39,048 nucleotides of DNA from an uncultured Flavobacteriales bacterium (GCA_937901255.1 CALCHN010000056.1:1-39048); one strand, 5' to 3'. Shown: positions 16,408 to 25,836, numbered from the stretch's first letter. A program made the numbers and translations. Notes: a model not told the origin generated them from the sequence alone.

Positions 16408-17112
16408 CTAATTAATAGGAAAGGAACATTTGTCTGTTTTTCTTAAAAATTTATAACTTAATGATATTGTTACAAAAGCATACCAATCATTATTTTGAGA
16501 ATTGCTTAGCTGATAACCGTTAATATAGCGACTTTCAAGACCATCAACTAAATCTGAATAGGTTTTTCTGTAAGTCCATTCTATGTTTAACCCTAGGTTT
16601 TGAATAAAGTTAGATTTAATTCCCACACCAAAAGGTATGGCTAATGCTGTTGTGGATGAACTGTAAGAAGTATTGGTGGTACTATTTTCTACTTCCGGAT
16701 TGGTATAAAAACCTGCCACACCAATAAACACATAGGGAGTAGCTTTTGCTGTAACGGTATTATTTAATTGGTATGGAAAAAAATTAAACTCAATTACTCC
16801 ATAAGCATCTAACATAGTACTTGCAAAAGCAAAATTTCTTGTTTCAAAAAAATTAATTTCCTCCTTAGTTTTTATGTTGTCTTCAGCAGCAAGTTTAGCA
16901 TAGTTTCCGCCAAAACGGAGCGAATATCTATAGTTGAGATTTTTTCTATAAAAAATGCCAATTGTAGGACGCAATTTATTCATTATATTTAGTGAGGGAT
17001 TAAGCTCACCAGAATAATAAGCTATTCCACCGCCAATCCCTAATTCGGAATGTTGCGAATATAATTTTGATGAAAATAGAATAATTACTAAAAATATTAG
17101 ATAAAATCTCAT
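16408..17112 (-). CDS. DUF6089 / PorG-like outer-membrane beta-barrel protein
   Basis: 234 residues: signal peptide (1-19, ending LYSQ), then a small beta-barrel with alternating aromatic strands (ELGIGGGIAYYSGELNPS, YSLRFGGNYAKLAAED, NLGLNIEWTYRKTYSDLVDGL). The pattern GGG-x-AYYxGELNP and the WTYRKTYSDxVD motif fit DUF6089, the family of PorG, an outer-membrane part of the type IX secretion system. The conserved place upstream of uppS-bamA supports this. It lies 39 bp before uppS. Direct involvement in secretion is by family. Confidence 0.82.
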   Translation of the reverse strand: MRFYLIFLVIILFSSKLYSQHSELGIGGGIAYYSGELNPSLNIMNKLRPTIGIFYRKNLNYRYSLRFGGNYAKLAAEDNIKTKEEINFFETRNFAFASTMLDAYGVIEFNFFPYQLNNTVTAKATPYVFIGVAGFYTNPEVENSTTNTSYSSSTTALAIPFGVGIKSNFIQNLGLNIEWTYRKTYSDLVDGLESRYINGYQLSNSQNNDWYAFVTISLSYKFLRKTDKCSFPIN

Positions 17113-17184
17113 AACAGCTCAACTAACGAGATAAGCAAAAAAATAGTGTATCTACTTATCTTTTCTACAGAAAAAAGTATAAAA

Positions 17185-18108
17185 TTAGAATTTAGGAAGG
17201 TTTCTTCTACGTTTATTTATCTTGTAGTTAACGGTAATCATTCCCATCATATAAGAATCATTATCGCTTTTATCTCCCCTTTGCTGAGGATCTCCATAAA
17301 CTGTGTGGTCAGTAATTCTTCCTGATGGATCAGCAAAATAAGCAGCTTTGTCTCCATAAGCTTCTCTTATTTGGTCGGTACCATAATAATAAGTACTAAC
17401 ATCATCAATGTAATCGGTAAAGGTTTTACGCATACTTAATTCTAAGCTGATGCTCCATTGACTGAAGTTACGCATTCTGGCTGAACCACCTAAGTTACGC
17501 TTTATTCCTATTCCGTAAGGAATAACTAAAGAAAAACCGCTATATTGTTTAGGTCCTCCATCTAATCCTTGTCCTTCTGTATGTAAAGGCTTTAATCTGT
17601 GCCAATCTCCTCTTTGGTCTTTTCCTTGTGGGTCGAACCAAATACCACCAACACCACCAAAAAGATAAACTTCAAATCTAAACCAGCTTTTTCCTCTAAC
17701 CCCTCTTAACTTATATAAATGACCAGATTTTTGTTTAATAAGCATATATTCTAATTGAGCAGAAAGCTCTACAACGTGTGATCTAAAATTTAACTGACGT
17801 GAAGCTCTAGCAGGTTCTTTAGTAAGTGCATCATCTCCACTAAACCTTAAGTAATAGCCACTTCCTTTTACAAACCAATCTCTTCCTAACTGGTATCTGT
17901 AACCCAACCCAACTCCAAAACGAGTAGCAGAAGGTTCAAAATCTCTCAAACCATTAGTTCCTATTTGATCTGCTCCACCTAAATCTCCTAAAAAATTAGT
18001 TGCTCCTAAAGCAAAAACGTATTCGGTTCGTTGTCTTTTCCAAGTTTGTGCATTGAAAAAAGAAGGGAGTAGAAGTAATAAAACACCTATCAGTAGTAAT
18101 TGTCGCAT
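17185..18108 (-). CDS. DUF6089-like outer-membrane protein, longer paralogue
   Basis: 307 residues with signal peptide (about 1-20, ending FFNAQ). The mature part follows the same plan as the downstream PorG-like protein: EYVFALGATNFLGDLGGAD, an internal YRYQLGRDWFVKGSGYYLRFSGDD strand pair, and WSISLELSMRKTFTDYIDDVSTYYYG, which parallels WTYRKTYSDLVDGL in its neighbour. Extra Arg/Gly-rich loops account for the greater length. First gene of the envelope cluster, divergent from the oxidase operon. Probably a second T9SS-linked barrel, but the function of this member is not known to me. Confidence 0.72.
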   Translation of the reverse strand: MRQLLLIGVLLLLLPSFFNAQTWKRQRTEYVFALGATNFLGDLGGADQIGTNGLRDFEPSATRFGVGLGYRYQLGRDWFVKGSGYYLRFSGDDALTKEPARASRQLNFRSHVVELSAQLEYMLIKQKSGHLYKLRGVRGKSWFRFEVYLFGGVGGIWFDPQGKDQRGDWHRLKPLHTEGQGLDGGPKQYSGFSLVIPYGIGIKRNLGGSARMRNFSQWSISLELSMRKTFTDYIDDVSTYYYGTDQIREAYGDKAAYFADPSGRITDHTVYGDPQQRGDKSDNDSYMMGMITVNYKINKRRRNLPKF

Positions 18109-18288
18109 GTGTTATGTGTTATTTATCAAACAGTTAAAATAAACAGTCTGCAAATATATTACTTTATTCTATAAATACACAATAATTTTTTAGTCAATTT
18201 CCCCATAGCATTATGGTGTGTAAATTAATTAGAATCAGTCTAAACAAATGTTCAGAGATAAATTTATTGTATTATTTTTTAAAATTTG

Positions 18289-18319
18289 TTTTGAATAATA
18301 AATATCTATTGTATTTTTG
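18289..18319 (+). promoter_or_regulatory. Promoter of the cytochrome oxidase operon
   Basis: TTTTG (18289-18293) and TATTTTTG (18312-18319) are spaced 18 bp, matching the Bacteroidota -33/-7 pair. Transcription should begin near 18325, giving a leader of about 90 nt. The 307-bp gap between the divergent DUF6089-like gene and the oxidase genes holds this promoter, the stem-loop below and no ORF that I can support. Confidence 0.7.
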
Positions 18320-18329
18320 GCGATAATTT

Positions 18330-18371
18330 TCTATGAGTATTATCATCATAACATATGATCTTACTCATAGA
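18330..18371 (+). other. Stem-loop at the 5' end of the oxidase leader
   Basis: Perfect 10-bp arms TCTATGAGTA (18330-18339) and TACTCATAGA (18362-18371), with an inner stem ATCAT/ATGAT and an eight-base loop. It begins about 5 nt after the predicted transcription start. No T run follows, so it is not a terminator. An RNA stabiliser or a binding site for a regulator are the likely roles. Confidence 0.65.
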
Positions 18372-18415
18372 TATTATAAAGAAACTAATTTTTTATATAA
18401 ATTTAACAGAAACGT

Positions 18416-19390
18416 ATGGTAGCTTTAGTAGCAATAGTTGCAGTTTTATTAATTGTAATATCTGCTGTTCAAACACTTAAAATAGCAGAGCTTTGGGCAA
18501 TAAACAAAGGTAAGGTAATTTATGAAGTTACTGAGAAACAAAACAAATCTCAAGCACTGTTAATGCTTGTTTTTTTAGTTGCTTATTTTGCATTTTTTGC
18601 TTGGCAAGTATGGAAATGGGGAGATTTAATGCTTCCTGTAGCAGCTTCGGAACATGGAGTAGTAACCGATAGGTTATTAAACATTACTTATGCTTTTATT
18701 ATCCCTGTATTTGTAATTACACATATATTTTTATTTTGGTTTGCATTTAAATATGCATACAATCCAAACAGAAAAGCAGCTTTCTTTTCTCATTCTAACA
18801 AATTAGAATTATTATGGACAATAGTTCCATCTATAGCATTAACTGTGTTAATTTTATTCGGACTAAGCAGTTGGAATGAAATTATGACGCCTGTAGATAG
18901 TGAAAAAGAACATGTATTAATAGAAGTTCAAGCTCAACAATTTTCTTGGAATGCAAGATATGCTGGAACTGATGGGAAATTAGGTCGTGCAGGAGTTGAA
19001 TTTATTGAAGGTGTTAATGCTATGGGTATTGATATTGAAGATAAAAATGCTAAAGATGATAAAGTTGTAAGAGGAGAAATTCATCTACCAGTTGGAGTAC
19101 CAGTTCAATTTGTATTTAGATCTATAGATGTTATTCATAGTGCTTACATGCCTCATTTTAGAGCTCAAATGAACTGTGTTCCTGGAGTTAAAACTCAATT
19201 TAACTTTGTTCCTACAATTACTACTGAGGAAATGAGAAAAATTACCAACAACGAAGAATTTAACTACGTTTTATTATGTAATAAAATTTGTGGAGCTGCC
19301 CACTATAACATGCAAATGGATATTATAGTAGAAAGCAAAGAGGATTATGAAAAATGGTTAGCAGAACAAAAACAATTTGCTGAAAATTAA
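18416..19390 (+). CDS. coxB: Cytochrome c oxidase subunit II
   Basis: 324 residues with an extra N-terminal helix (about 2-20), further helices at about 47-64, 91-112 and 131-151, and a periplasmic cupredoxin domain. The CuA ligands are visible: H241, C288, C292, H296 and M299 (CNKICGAAHYNM). The residue between the cysteines that is often Glu is Lys here, which I recall as usual in Bacteroidota. It accepts electrons from cytochrome c or an alternative complex III. First gene of the operon. No alternative complex III genes precede it in this window. Confidence 0.97.
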   Translation: MVALVAIVAVLLIVISAVQTLKIAELWAINKGKVIYEVTEKQNKSQALLMLVFLVAYFAFFAWQVWKWGDLMLPVAASEHGVVTDRLLNITYAFIIPVFVITHIFLFWFAFKYAYNPNRKAAFFSHSNKLELLWTIVPSIALTVLILFGLSSWNEIMTPVDSEKEHVLIEVQAQQFSWNARYAGTDGKLGRAGVEFIEGVNAMGIDIEDKNAKDDKVVRGEIHLPVGVPVQFVFRSIDVIHSAYMPHFRAQMNCVPGVKTQFNFVPTITTEEMRKITNNEEFNYVLLCNKICGAAHYNMQMDIIVESKEDYEKWLAEQKQFAEN

Positions 19391-19436
19391 AATAAAGTAA
19401 ACGATTTAATTTAACGACATTATAATAATTAATTAT

Positions 19437-21221
19437 ATGAGTGCAACACATCATCATCACGAAGAACAAGATTTTTTATTTAAATACATCTTTAGTCAAG
19501 ATCATAAGATGATTTCTAAGCAATTTTTAATTACTGGTTTTCTTATGGGTTTCATAGGAATGGTAATGTCAACTTTGTTTAGACTACAATTAGGTTTTCC
19601 TGGTGAAAGCTTTTGGATAATAGATTTCCTTTTAGGAAGTTGGGCAGAAAATGGTGTTATGGCTCCAGATAAATACTTGGCGTTAGTAACCATGCACGGA
19701 ACCATTATGGTTTTCTTCCTTTTAACTGCAGGTTTAAGTGGTACTTTTAGTAACTTACTTATTCCATTGCAAATTGGAGCTAGAGATATGGCTTCTGGTT
19801 TTCTAAATATGTTATCTTATTGGTTATTCTTCGTGTCATCTGTTATTATGTTAATATCACTTGGCGTAGAAGGTGGTGCTGCATCAGCGGGTTGGACTAT
19901 CTACCCTCCTTTAAGTGCATTACCTCAAGCTATTCCTGGTTCAGGATTAGGAATGACACTTTGGTTAATTTCTATGGCAATATTCATCGCTAGTTCATTA
20001 TTAGGTAGTTTGAACTATATCGTTACTATCTTAAACTTAAGAACTAAAGGTATGACGATGACAAGAATGCCACTTACCATTTGGGCTTTCTTAGTTACAG
20101 CTATTTTAGGTGTTATTTCCTTCCCTGTTTTGCTTTCAGCAGCATTACTATTAATTTTTGATAGAAGCTTTGGTACAAGTTTTTATTTATCGGATATTTA
20201 TATTGGAGGTCAAGTTTTAGAACATTCAGGAGGAAGTCCTATTTTATTTGAACACCTTTTCTGGTTCTTAGGTCACCCTGAAGTATATATTGTATTACTT
20301 CCTTCATTAGGTATTACTTCTGAAATTGTTTCTACTATGTCTAGAAAACCAATTTTTGGATATAGAGCTATGATTACCTCAATTTTAGCAATTGCTTTCT
20401 TATCTGTAATTGTTTGGGGTCACCACATGTTTGTTACAGGAATGAACCCATTCTTAGGAGCTGTATTTACATTTACTACATTACTTATTGCAATTCCTTC
20501 AGCAGTAAAAGTATTTAACTACCTAACTACATTATGGAAAGGAAATATTATATTCTCACCTGCCATGTTGTTTAGTGTTGGATTGGTATCCACATTTATT
20601 TCTGGCGGAGTAACTGGTTTAATATTAGGAGATTCTGCTCTAGATATTAATGTTCATGATACGTATTTTGTTGTTGGTCACTTCCACATTGTAATGGGAT
20701 TATCAGCAGTATTTGGTATGTACGCAGGTGTTTATCACTGGTTCCCTAAAATGTTTGGTAAAATGATGAACAATACCATTGGTTATTTCCATTTTTGGAT
20801 AACTATTGTTGCAACTTATGGTATTTTCTTCCCTATGCACTTTTTAGGTCTTGCTGGTGTACCAAGAAGATATTACACCAACTCTGAATTTCCTCTTTTT
20901 GACAACATGATTGATATTAATGAGTTCATTACATGGTGTGCAATTATTGCTGCATTTGGTCAATTGCTTTTCGCTTTTAACTTCTTATACAGTATATTTA
21001 GAGGTCCTAAATCATCTCAAAACCCATGGAGAGCAAATAGCTTAGAATGGACTACACCAGTTGAGCATATTCATGGTAACTGGCCAGGAGAAATTCCTGA
21101 AGTGTATAGATGGCCTTATGATTACAGTAAAGTAGATGAACACGATAATTATGTTCATGGAGAGGATTTTATTCCTCAGGTGGTGCCATTAGGACCAAAT
21201 GAAAAAGACGGTGGACATTAA
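19437..21221 (+). CDS. ctaD: Cytochrome c oxidase subunit I
   Basis: 594-residue heme-copper oxidase catalytic subunit with about 12 helices. Ligands follow the A-type pattern: H87 (TMHGTIMVF, low-spin heme), H280 and the cross-linked Y284 in GHPEVY with proton-relay E282, H329-H330 (CuB), H415 (high-spin heme) and H417 (low-spin heme) in VGHFHIVMG. The His-rich N-terminus (SATHHHHEE) is unusual but common enough in metal-handling membrane proteins. Terminal O2 reduction coupled to proton pumping. Confidence 0.98.
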   Translation: MSATHHHHEEQDFLFKYIFSQDHKMISKQFLITGFLMGFIGMVMSTLFRLQLGFPGESFWIIDFLLGSWAENGVMAPDKYLALVTMHGTIMVFFLLTAGLSGTFSNLLIPLQIGARDMASGFLNMLSYWLFFVSSVIMLISLGVEGGAASAGWTIYPPLSALPQAIPGSGLGMTLWLISMAIFIASSLLGSLNYIVTILNLRTKGMTMTRMPLTIWAFLVTAILGVISFPVLLSAALLLIFDRSFGTSFYLSDIYIGGQVLEHSGGSPILFEHLFWFLGHPEVYIVLLPSLGITSEIVSTMSRKPIFGYRAMITSILAIAFLSVIVWGHHMFVTGMNPFLGAVFTFTTLLIAIPSAVKVFNYLTTLWKGNIIFSPAMLFSVGLVSTFISGGVTGLILGDSALDINVHDTYFVVGHFHIVMGLSAVFGMYAGVYHWFPKMFGKMMNNTIGYFHFWITIVATYGIFFPMHFLGLAGVPRRYYTNSEFPLFDNMIDINEFITWCAIIAAFGQLLFAFNFLYSIFRGPKSSQNPWRANSLEWTTPVEHIHGNWPGEIPEVYRWPYDYSKVDEHDNYVHGEDFIPQVVPLGPNEKDGGH

Positions 21222-21243
21222 TTTATACTTAATTTACAGATAA

Positions 21244-21834
21244 ATGACTAGTATAACATTGGAAAATAATAATTACAAAAAAGAAATTAAGCAAAAAACT
21301 GCTAAGCCTTTGTTGTGGATTGGCTTAATGAGTATTGTGATGTTCTTTGCTGGACTTACTAGTGCTGTAATTGTTAGTAAAGGAACGGCTGTTTGGGAAA
21401 CCATACAAATTCCTTTTGCCTTTGCAATAAGTACAGTATTTATTTTATTAAGTAGCCTAACTTTTTATTTGGCCGAACGAAGCATTAAAAACAATGAATT
21501 AGCTAAAGCTAAAGTACTTGTTTTAGCAACTTTAGTATTAGGATTACTTTTTACAGTAACCCAATATTTAGCATGGACAGATTTATATACAAACGGTGTT
21601 GTTTGGGCAGGAAGTGAAAGTAGTGCAGCAGGTTCGTATTTTTATGCGTTAACGGCATTGCATTTACTACATTTATTAGGAGGTTTAATTAGCCTTTTAG
21701 TAGTTAGTTTTAAATCAGTAAAAGAAAAATATAACGCAGAAAAATTATTAGGTGTTCAGTTAAGTTCTACTTATTGGCATTTTCTAACTGCTTTGTGGGT
21801 ATATCTTTATTTATTTTTAATATTTATAGCATAA
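21244..21834 (+). CDS. Cytochrome c oxidase subunit III (short form)
   Basis: 196 residues, five predicted helices (about 25-45, 57-77, 90-108, 134-157, 176-195), with the subunit III signatures GLTSAVIVSKG, ALHLLHLLGG and STYWHFLTALWVYLYLF. It lacks the first two helices of the seven-helix form, as in quinol-oxidase-type and many Bacteroidota subunits III. It lies 22 bp after ctaD and 12 bp before a second, longer subunit III gene. Confidence 0.92.
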   Translation: MTSITLENNNYKKEIKQKTAKPLLWIGLMSIVMFFAGLTSAVIVSKGTAVWETIQIPFAFAISTVFILLSSLTFYLAERSIKNNELAKAKVLVLATLVLGLLFTVTQYLAWTDLYTNGVVWAGSESSAAGSYFYALTALHLLHLLGGLISLLVVSFKSVKEKYNAEKLLGVQLSSTYWHFLTALWVYLYLFLIFIA

Positions 21835-21846
21835 ATAATAACAAAT

Positions 21847-22722
21847 ATGTCAAATTCAACAGTAATGGATAGTAAAACTGCTTGGGGAGGAAACAATGTT
21901 TCTCCTTATGGTGCAAGTTATGGAAAATTAATGATGTGGTTTTTCCTTATTTCAGATGCATTAACCTTTACAGGTTTCTTATCTGCTTATGGATTTTACC
22001 GTCACTATTATTCAAGTATATGGCCTACTGCCGAAAATGTATTTACACATTTTCCATTTTTACATGGTGAGCATCCATTGCTTTATGTTGCATTGATGAC
22101 TTTCATCCTTATTATGAGTTCTGTTACCATGGTATTAGCTGTGGAAGCCGGACATAGAATGGATAAAAAGGGAGTTACACTTTGGTTAGGCTTAACTTTA
22201 ATTGGTGGTGCAATATTCTTAGGCTCTCAAGCTTGGGAATGGTATCACTTTATTCACGGTACAGAATTAGGTGCAATTGAATTAGGCAAAGGTTATTATA
22301 CACTTCCTGATGGTACTGTAGAATCTACCAAAGGAATTATTGCTCGTTGGCAAGACAAAACTCAAAAAGTTCTTTTGTTACCTTGGAGAGAAATTGCTGG
22401 AGATGTTACTAGTCCTTATTTACAACTAAGCGGACAAGCATTAACAGATGCTCTTGCAACTGGAAAAGAAATTAAAGGTGCTAATTTAACACACAACGAA
22501 TACGGACATCCATTATTTGGAGATTTCTTTTTCTTCATTACTGGTTTTCACGGAACACACGTTTTTAGTGGAGTAATATTAAACTTTATAGTATTTGTAA
22601 ACGTAATAATGGGTACTTACCAAAAAAGAGGTCATTATGAAATGGTAGAAAAAGTAGGTTTATACTGGCATTTTGTTGATTTAGTTTGGGTATTTGTATT
22701 TACATTCTTCTACTTAGTATAA
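21847..22722 (+). CDS. Cytochrome c oxidase subunit III (long form)
   Basis: 291-residue subunit III homologue. Signatures are WFFLISDALTFTGFLSAYGFYRHY near the N-terminus, QAWEWYHFIHG in the middle, and FHGTHVFSGVILN plus YWHFVDLVWVFVFTFFYLV at the end. A hydrophilic insert of about 70 residues (roughly 140-210) separates the third and fourth helices. Together with the shorter paralogue this gives the oxidase operon two subunit III genes, a layout I recall from Bacteroidota. Confidence 0.95.
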   Translation: MSNSTVMDSKTAWGGNNVSPYGASYGKLMMWFFLISDALTFTGFLSAYGFYRHYYSSIWPTAENVFTHFPFLHGEHPLLYVALMTFILIMSSVTMVLAVEAGHRMDKKGVTLWLGLTLIGGAIFLGSQAWEWYHFIHGTELGAIELGKGYYTLPDGTVESTKGIIARWQDKTQKVLLLPWREIAGDVTSPYLQLSGQALTDALATGKEIKGANLTHNEYGHPLFGDFFFFITGFHGTHVFSGVILNFIVFVNVIMGTYQKRGHYEMVEKVGLYWHFVDLVWVFVFTFFYLV

Positions 22723-22753
22723 TTAATTTAAAACAATTAAATCTTTAATAGAT

Positions 22754-23131
22754 ATGGAACATTCACACGATCATCATACACCAGAACCATATAAATATGC
22801 TGTTCACCACTCTGAAGAAGATGGTAAAAAAGCTAGAAGAGTAATATGGAATATGTTTTGGGTGCTTTTAGCCATTACTACTGTAGAGGTTACCTTAGGT
22901 TTAATCTGGAAAAATATTGGAATCTCTTGGGGAGCAGTTAAAATGACTTTCATTATTTTAACTATTGCTAAGGCATATTATATTGTAGCTTACTATATGC
23001 ACTTAAAACATGAAGTAAAAGCACTTAAAAATACGATTATTGTTCCTTTTGTACTATTCGCTCTATATTTATTATACCATATAATAACTGAGGGTGTTTA
23101 TTCTGAAATGATGGAAAAATGGTTATACTAA
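22754..23131 (+). CDS. Cytochrome c oxidase subunit IV-type protein
   Basis: 125-residue small subunit with His-rich N-terminus (EHSHDHHTPEPYKYAVHH) and three helices at about 34-52, 64-83 and 95-113. The YYIVAYYMHLKHE segment matches the prokaryotic cytochrome c oxidase subunit IV family (COX4_pro). Last gene of the operon, followed 28 bp later by a strong terminator. Confidence 0.9.
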   Translation: MEHSHDHHTPEPYKYAVHHSEEDGKKARRVIWNMFWVLLAITTVEVTLGLIWKNIGISWGAVKMTFIILTIAKAYYIVAYYMHLKHEVKALKNTIIVPFVLFALYLLYHIITEGVYSEMMEKWLY

Positions 23132-23154
23132 AATAACCTTTTATAAAATAGTTT

Positions 23155-23188
23155 AAAAACCGCCTCATTAAATGAGGCGGTTTTTTTT
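23155..23188 (+). terminator. Terminator of the cytochrome oxidase operon
   Basis: Stem CCGCCTCATT (23160-23169) and AATGAGGCGG (23171-23180) with A run before and eight T after: a classic intrinsic terminator, GC-rich in an AT-rich setting. The rest of the 361-bp gap to the convergent ppiD-like gene shows no gene, RNA or clear second terminator. Confidence 0.93.
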
Positions 23189-23492
23189 GTTATATACTAT
23201 CTAAATTTAAAAAACTATGTCGATTCTAAATCATTGAATAAACTCTCAGATTAATTAATTTGATAACACTATACTACAAAGATCTTAACGTAAAAATCAG
23301 GACGAGTCAATATTAGTTGCTCAAAACTTAATAAACTAATAGCGTGATTGCTTTGAGTGCTATAGAGGAGTATAAAACCTTTAGTGAAAACCAAACATAA
23401 CCACATCATTATATTGGGTTAATTATATTAAAAACAAAAAGAGCCAAACATAATTGCTTGAATCTTTTTGAATATAGATAGGTATATATTTC

Positions 23493-25577
23493 TTAATAGA
23501 ATTTATATCTTAAATCAACAACTCCAAATTTATCTTTTAATGCTTCTAACGAGCCAGAAGCTACAGATGCATATCTTCCATTTAACTGTTGTTTAATGTT
23601 AGTGTAATCTGGATTTTCAGAAGCTGGAGTAACTTCTTCAACCATTATCATAAATACGCCTGTACCGCCAACAACTGGCTTTTTAGATAACTCACCTTTA
23701 TTAAGTGCTGCTGTTACACCAATTACTCTTGGCTCTTGTCCAATTCCTGGAATAGAATAAGATGCAAAATTAACTGCTGAATTGGTACTTAATGGAACTC
23801 CTATTTTTTCAGCTAATTTTTGCATATCTGTCTCCCCTTCCATTTCTTTACTGATTTGTTCCCCTTTCTTCTTTTGTTTTGCAGCCATTTCCATTTCTAC
23901 TGCAATTTGTTCTAATGGAGCTACACCGTCTTCTTTAACCTCAGCTAAATGTGCAACAACAAAAGTGTTATCAAATTGCATAGGCTCACTAATGGCTCCT
24001 TTATCGCTTTTATACGCCCATCTTACTAATTCTCTTGCACTACCAACACCAGCAATAGTTTTATCTCCAACTTTAATATCATTGGCTTCAAACTTTTTAT
24101 ATTTAGCATCTTCTTTTGATAATGTTGCTACAAAAGCATCTGAAGAATTATTTTCTGAATAAAATGTGCTTACCTCAGCAAAAATTTTATCGTAAGTTTC
24201 GCTACTTGGAGCAATGTTTAATGCTACTTTAGCTAACTGAACTTTCTTCACTTTTTCACCTTGGTCTAATATTTCAATTAAATGAAATCCAAATTGAGAT
24301 TGAACAATTACTAAATCGCCTTTGTTCCCATTAAAACAAGCATCATTAAATGGTTTAACCATTGTTCCTTCAGTAAACCAACCTAAGTCACCACCTTCTA
24401 CAGCAGAACCAACGTCATCCGAATGCTCTTGAGCAAGAGTAGCAAAATCGCCACCATTTTTAATTACCGTTTTTAATGAATCTAATTTTTTGTATCCTGT
24501 AGAATCTCCCGGTTGAGTTGCATTAACCAAAATATGTCTTGCTTTTACCGAATCAGGCATCATCTTAGTATCAGAAATTTTAACAACTGCAAAAGTGTTG
24601 TTTTCTTCGTATGGACCAAACATTTCTCCTACTTCAGCAAAAAAGAAAGAAGAATCTATATTATAAGGAAAATCATTTTGATTAAAATATCTTTCACTTA
24701 AAGGCAAGTCTGAATTAAATACAACAAAAGCAGAATCACTTTCGGCTGTTTTAAAATCTTTTGCAATGTCTTTAAGTTGAGCCATAATCGCTTCTCTATC
24801 TTCTTCAGAAGGTTCTACAACAAACTTTACAAACTCTAAAGAACGAGATGACTCTTGTTTAAACTCATGTTTATGCTCTTCGTAATAAGCTTTTATTTCA
24901 GCATCTGTAACCGTTATTGAACTATCAGGAATAGCATTAAATCTTTTTACTACATACTTAATTGCTCTCTTTTCATTTTCTTCTTTGTAAGCATTTTTAA
25001 TCATTACCGTTGTAGCAAACATGCCTTTAGTAATAAGCGTATTGTACTTTGAAGACATTCTTTCTTGAATTAAACCATCTTCAAATAGTAACCACTGATT
25101 TTTTCTATCGGCAGGCATATTGTCTAACCCTTTTAAAAAGTTAATTACCTGATTAGGATCAAAAACATTGTTTTCCGGGTTGGTAAACGATTGTTTAATT
25201 TGAGGGTGTGGATTTGGTCCTGTAATCATATCATCCAATTCTCTCGGACTAACATCTAAACCAAGAATTTGATATTGTTTCACCAACAATTCTTCACGAA
25301 TAATATCATTCCACACTTGCTCCTTAATAGATTCTCTAACTTGAGCATCTGCCGGACCATTATTCATTTCGTATTGAGCAATAAACTCATTTAGTTTTCT
25401 ATCAAAATCTCTAGCTGAAATTTCAACATCACCTATCTCTCCAACATTAGTGTTGCTAGAGCTAAAAAAAGATTGCCCTGACTGAAGCATATCTCCTAAA
25501 ATAAACGCCATCATGGCTACTCCAATAATGATTAAAAGTAACGATGACTTTTCTCTGATTTTTCCTATTACTGCCAT
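23493..25577 (-). CDS. Peptidylprolyl isomerase, PpiD/SurA type
   Basis: 694 residues. One N-terminal membrane anchor (about 12-30, LLLIIIGVAMMAFILGDML), a SurA-N-like helical domain (about 35-240), a parvulin PPIC domain (about 342-440, VKARHILVNATQ ... GGDLGWFTEGTMVKPFNDACF ... VQSQFGFHLIEI) and a long C-terminal region with a second, degenerate parvulin-like part. This is the PpiD plan, a membrane-tethered periplasmic foldase for newly exported proteins. Monocistronic by appearance, divergent from the tatA operon and convergent with the oxidase operon. Confidence 0.93.
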   Translation of the reverse strand: MAVIGKIREKSSLLLIIIGVAMMAFILGDMLQSGQSFFSSSNTNVGEIGDVEISARDFDRKLNEFIAQYEMNNGPADAQVRESIKEQVWNDIIREELLVKQYQILGLDVSPRELDDMITGPNPHPQIKQSFTNPENNVFDPNQVINFLKGLDNMPADRKNQWLLFEDGLIQERMSSKYNTLITKGMFATTVMIKNAYKEENEKRAIKYVVKRFNAIPDSSITVTDAEIKAYYEEHKHEFKQESSRSLEFVKFVVEPSEEDREAIMAQLKDIAKDFKTAESDSAFVVFNSDLPLSERYFNQNDFPYNIDSSFFFAEVGEMFGPYEENNTFAVVKISDTKMMPDSVKARHILVNATQPGDSTGYKKLDSLKTVIKNGGDFATLAQEHSDDVGSAVEGGDLGWFTEGTMVKPFNDACFNGNKGDLVIVQSQFGFHLIEILDQGEKVKKVQLAKVALNIAPSSETYDKIFAEVSTFYSENNSSDAFVATLSKEDAKYKKFEANDIKVGDKTIAGVGSARELVRWAYKSDKGAISEPMQFDNTFVVAHLAEVKEDGVAPLEQIAVEMEMAAKQKKKGEQISKEMEGETDMQKLAEKIGVPLSTNSAVNFASYSIPGIGQEPRVIGVTAALNKGELSKKPVVGGTGVFMIMVEEVTPASENPDYTNIKQQLNGRYASVASGSLEALKDKFGVVDLRYKFY

Positions 25578-25658
25578 ATTAATTTTTTAAGTTTTTTCGG
25601 GTTGCGAATATACGATAGTATTATCATATAAAAAAGTGTTTTTTATGGGATTATTTTA

Positions 25659-25688
25659 AGCCCCCTCTAACTCCCCCAAAGGAGGAGT
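25659..25688. repeat. REP-like C-rich intergenic repeat
   Basis: AGCCCCCTCTAACTCCCCCA followed by AAGGAGGAGT gives a small CTCC/GGAG hairpin in otherwise AT-rich DNA. I recall close relatives as dispersed intergenic repeats in many Bacteroidota. Apart from this and the promoter below, the 332-bp gap shows nothing. Confidence 0.5.
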
Positions 25689-25836
25689 ATTTCCAACGCT
25701 CATAGCCAATAATACCAACTTTGTATTAAAGCAAATACTTTTTTTTAACCATAAACTATATTAGCGTTTTATTATAAGGGCTTAGGAAGATATTTAGTTA
25801 TTTTATCAATAAGGATTAAAAAAAATACACTGCACA

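Noticed and set aside
23190..23490. Gap after the oxidase operon as a possible small RNA or gene
   Set aside because: No promoter-terminator pair, no ORF with a credible start and no recognisable RNA fold beyond the oxidase terminator.
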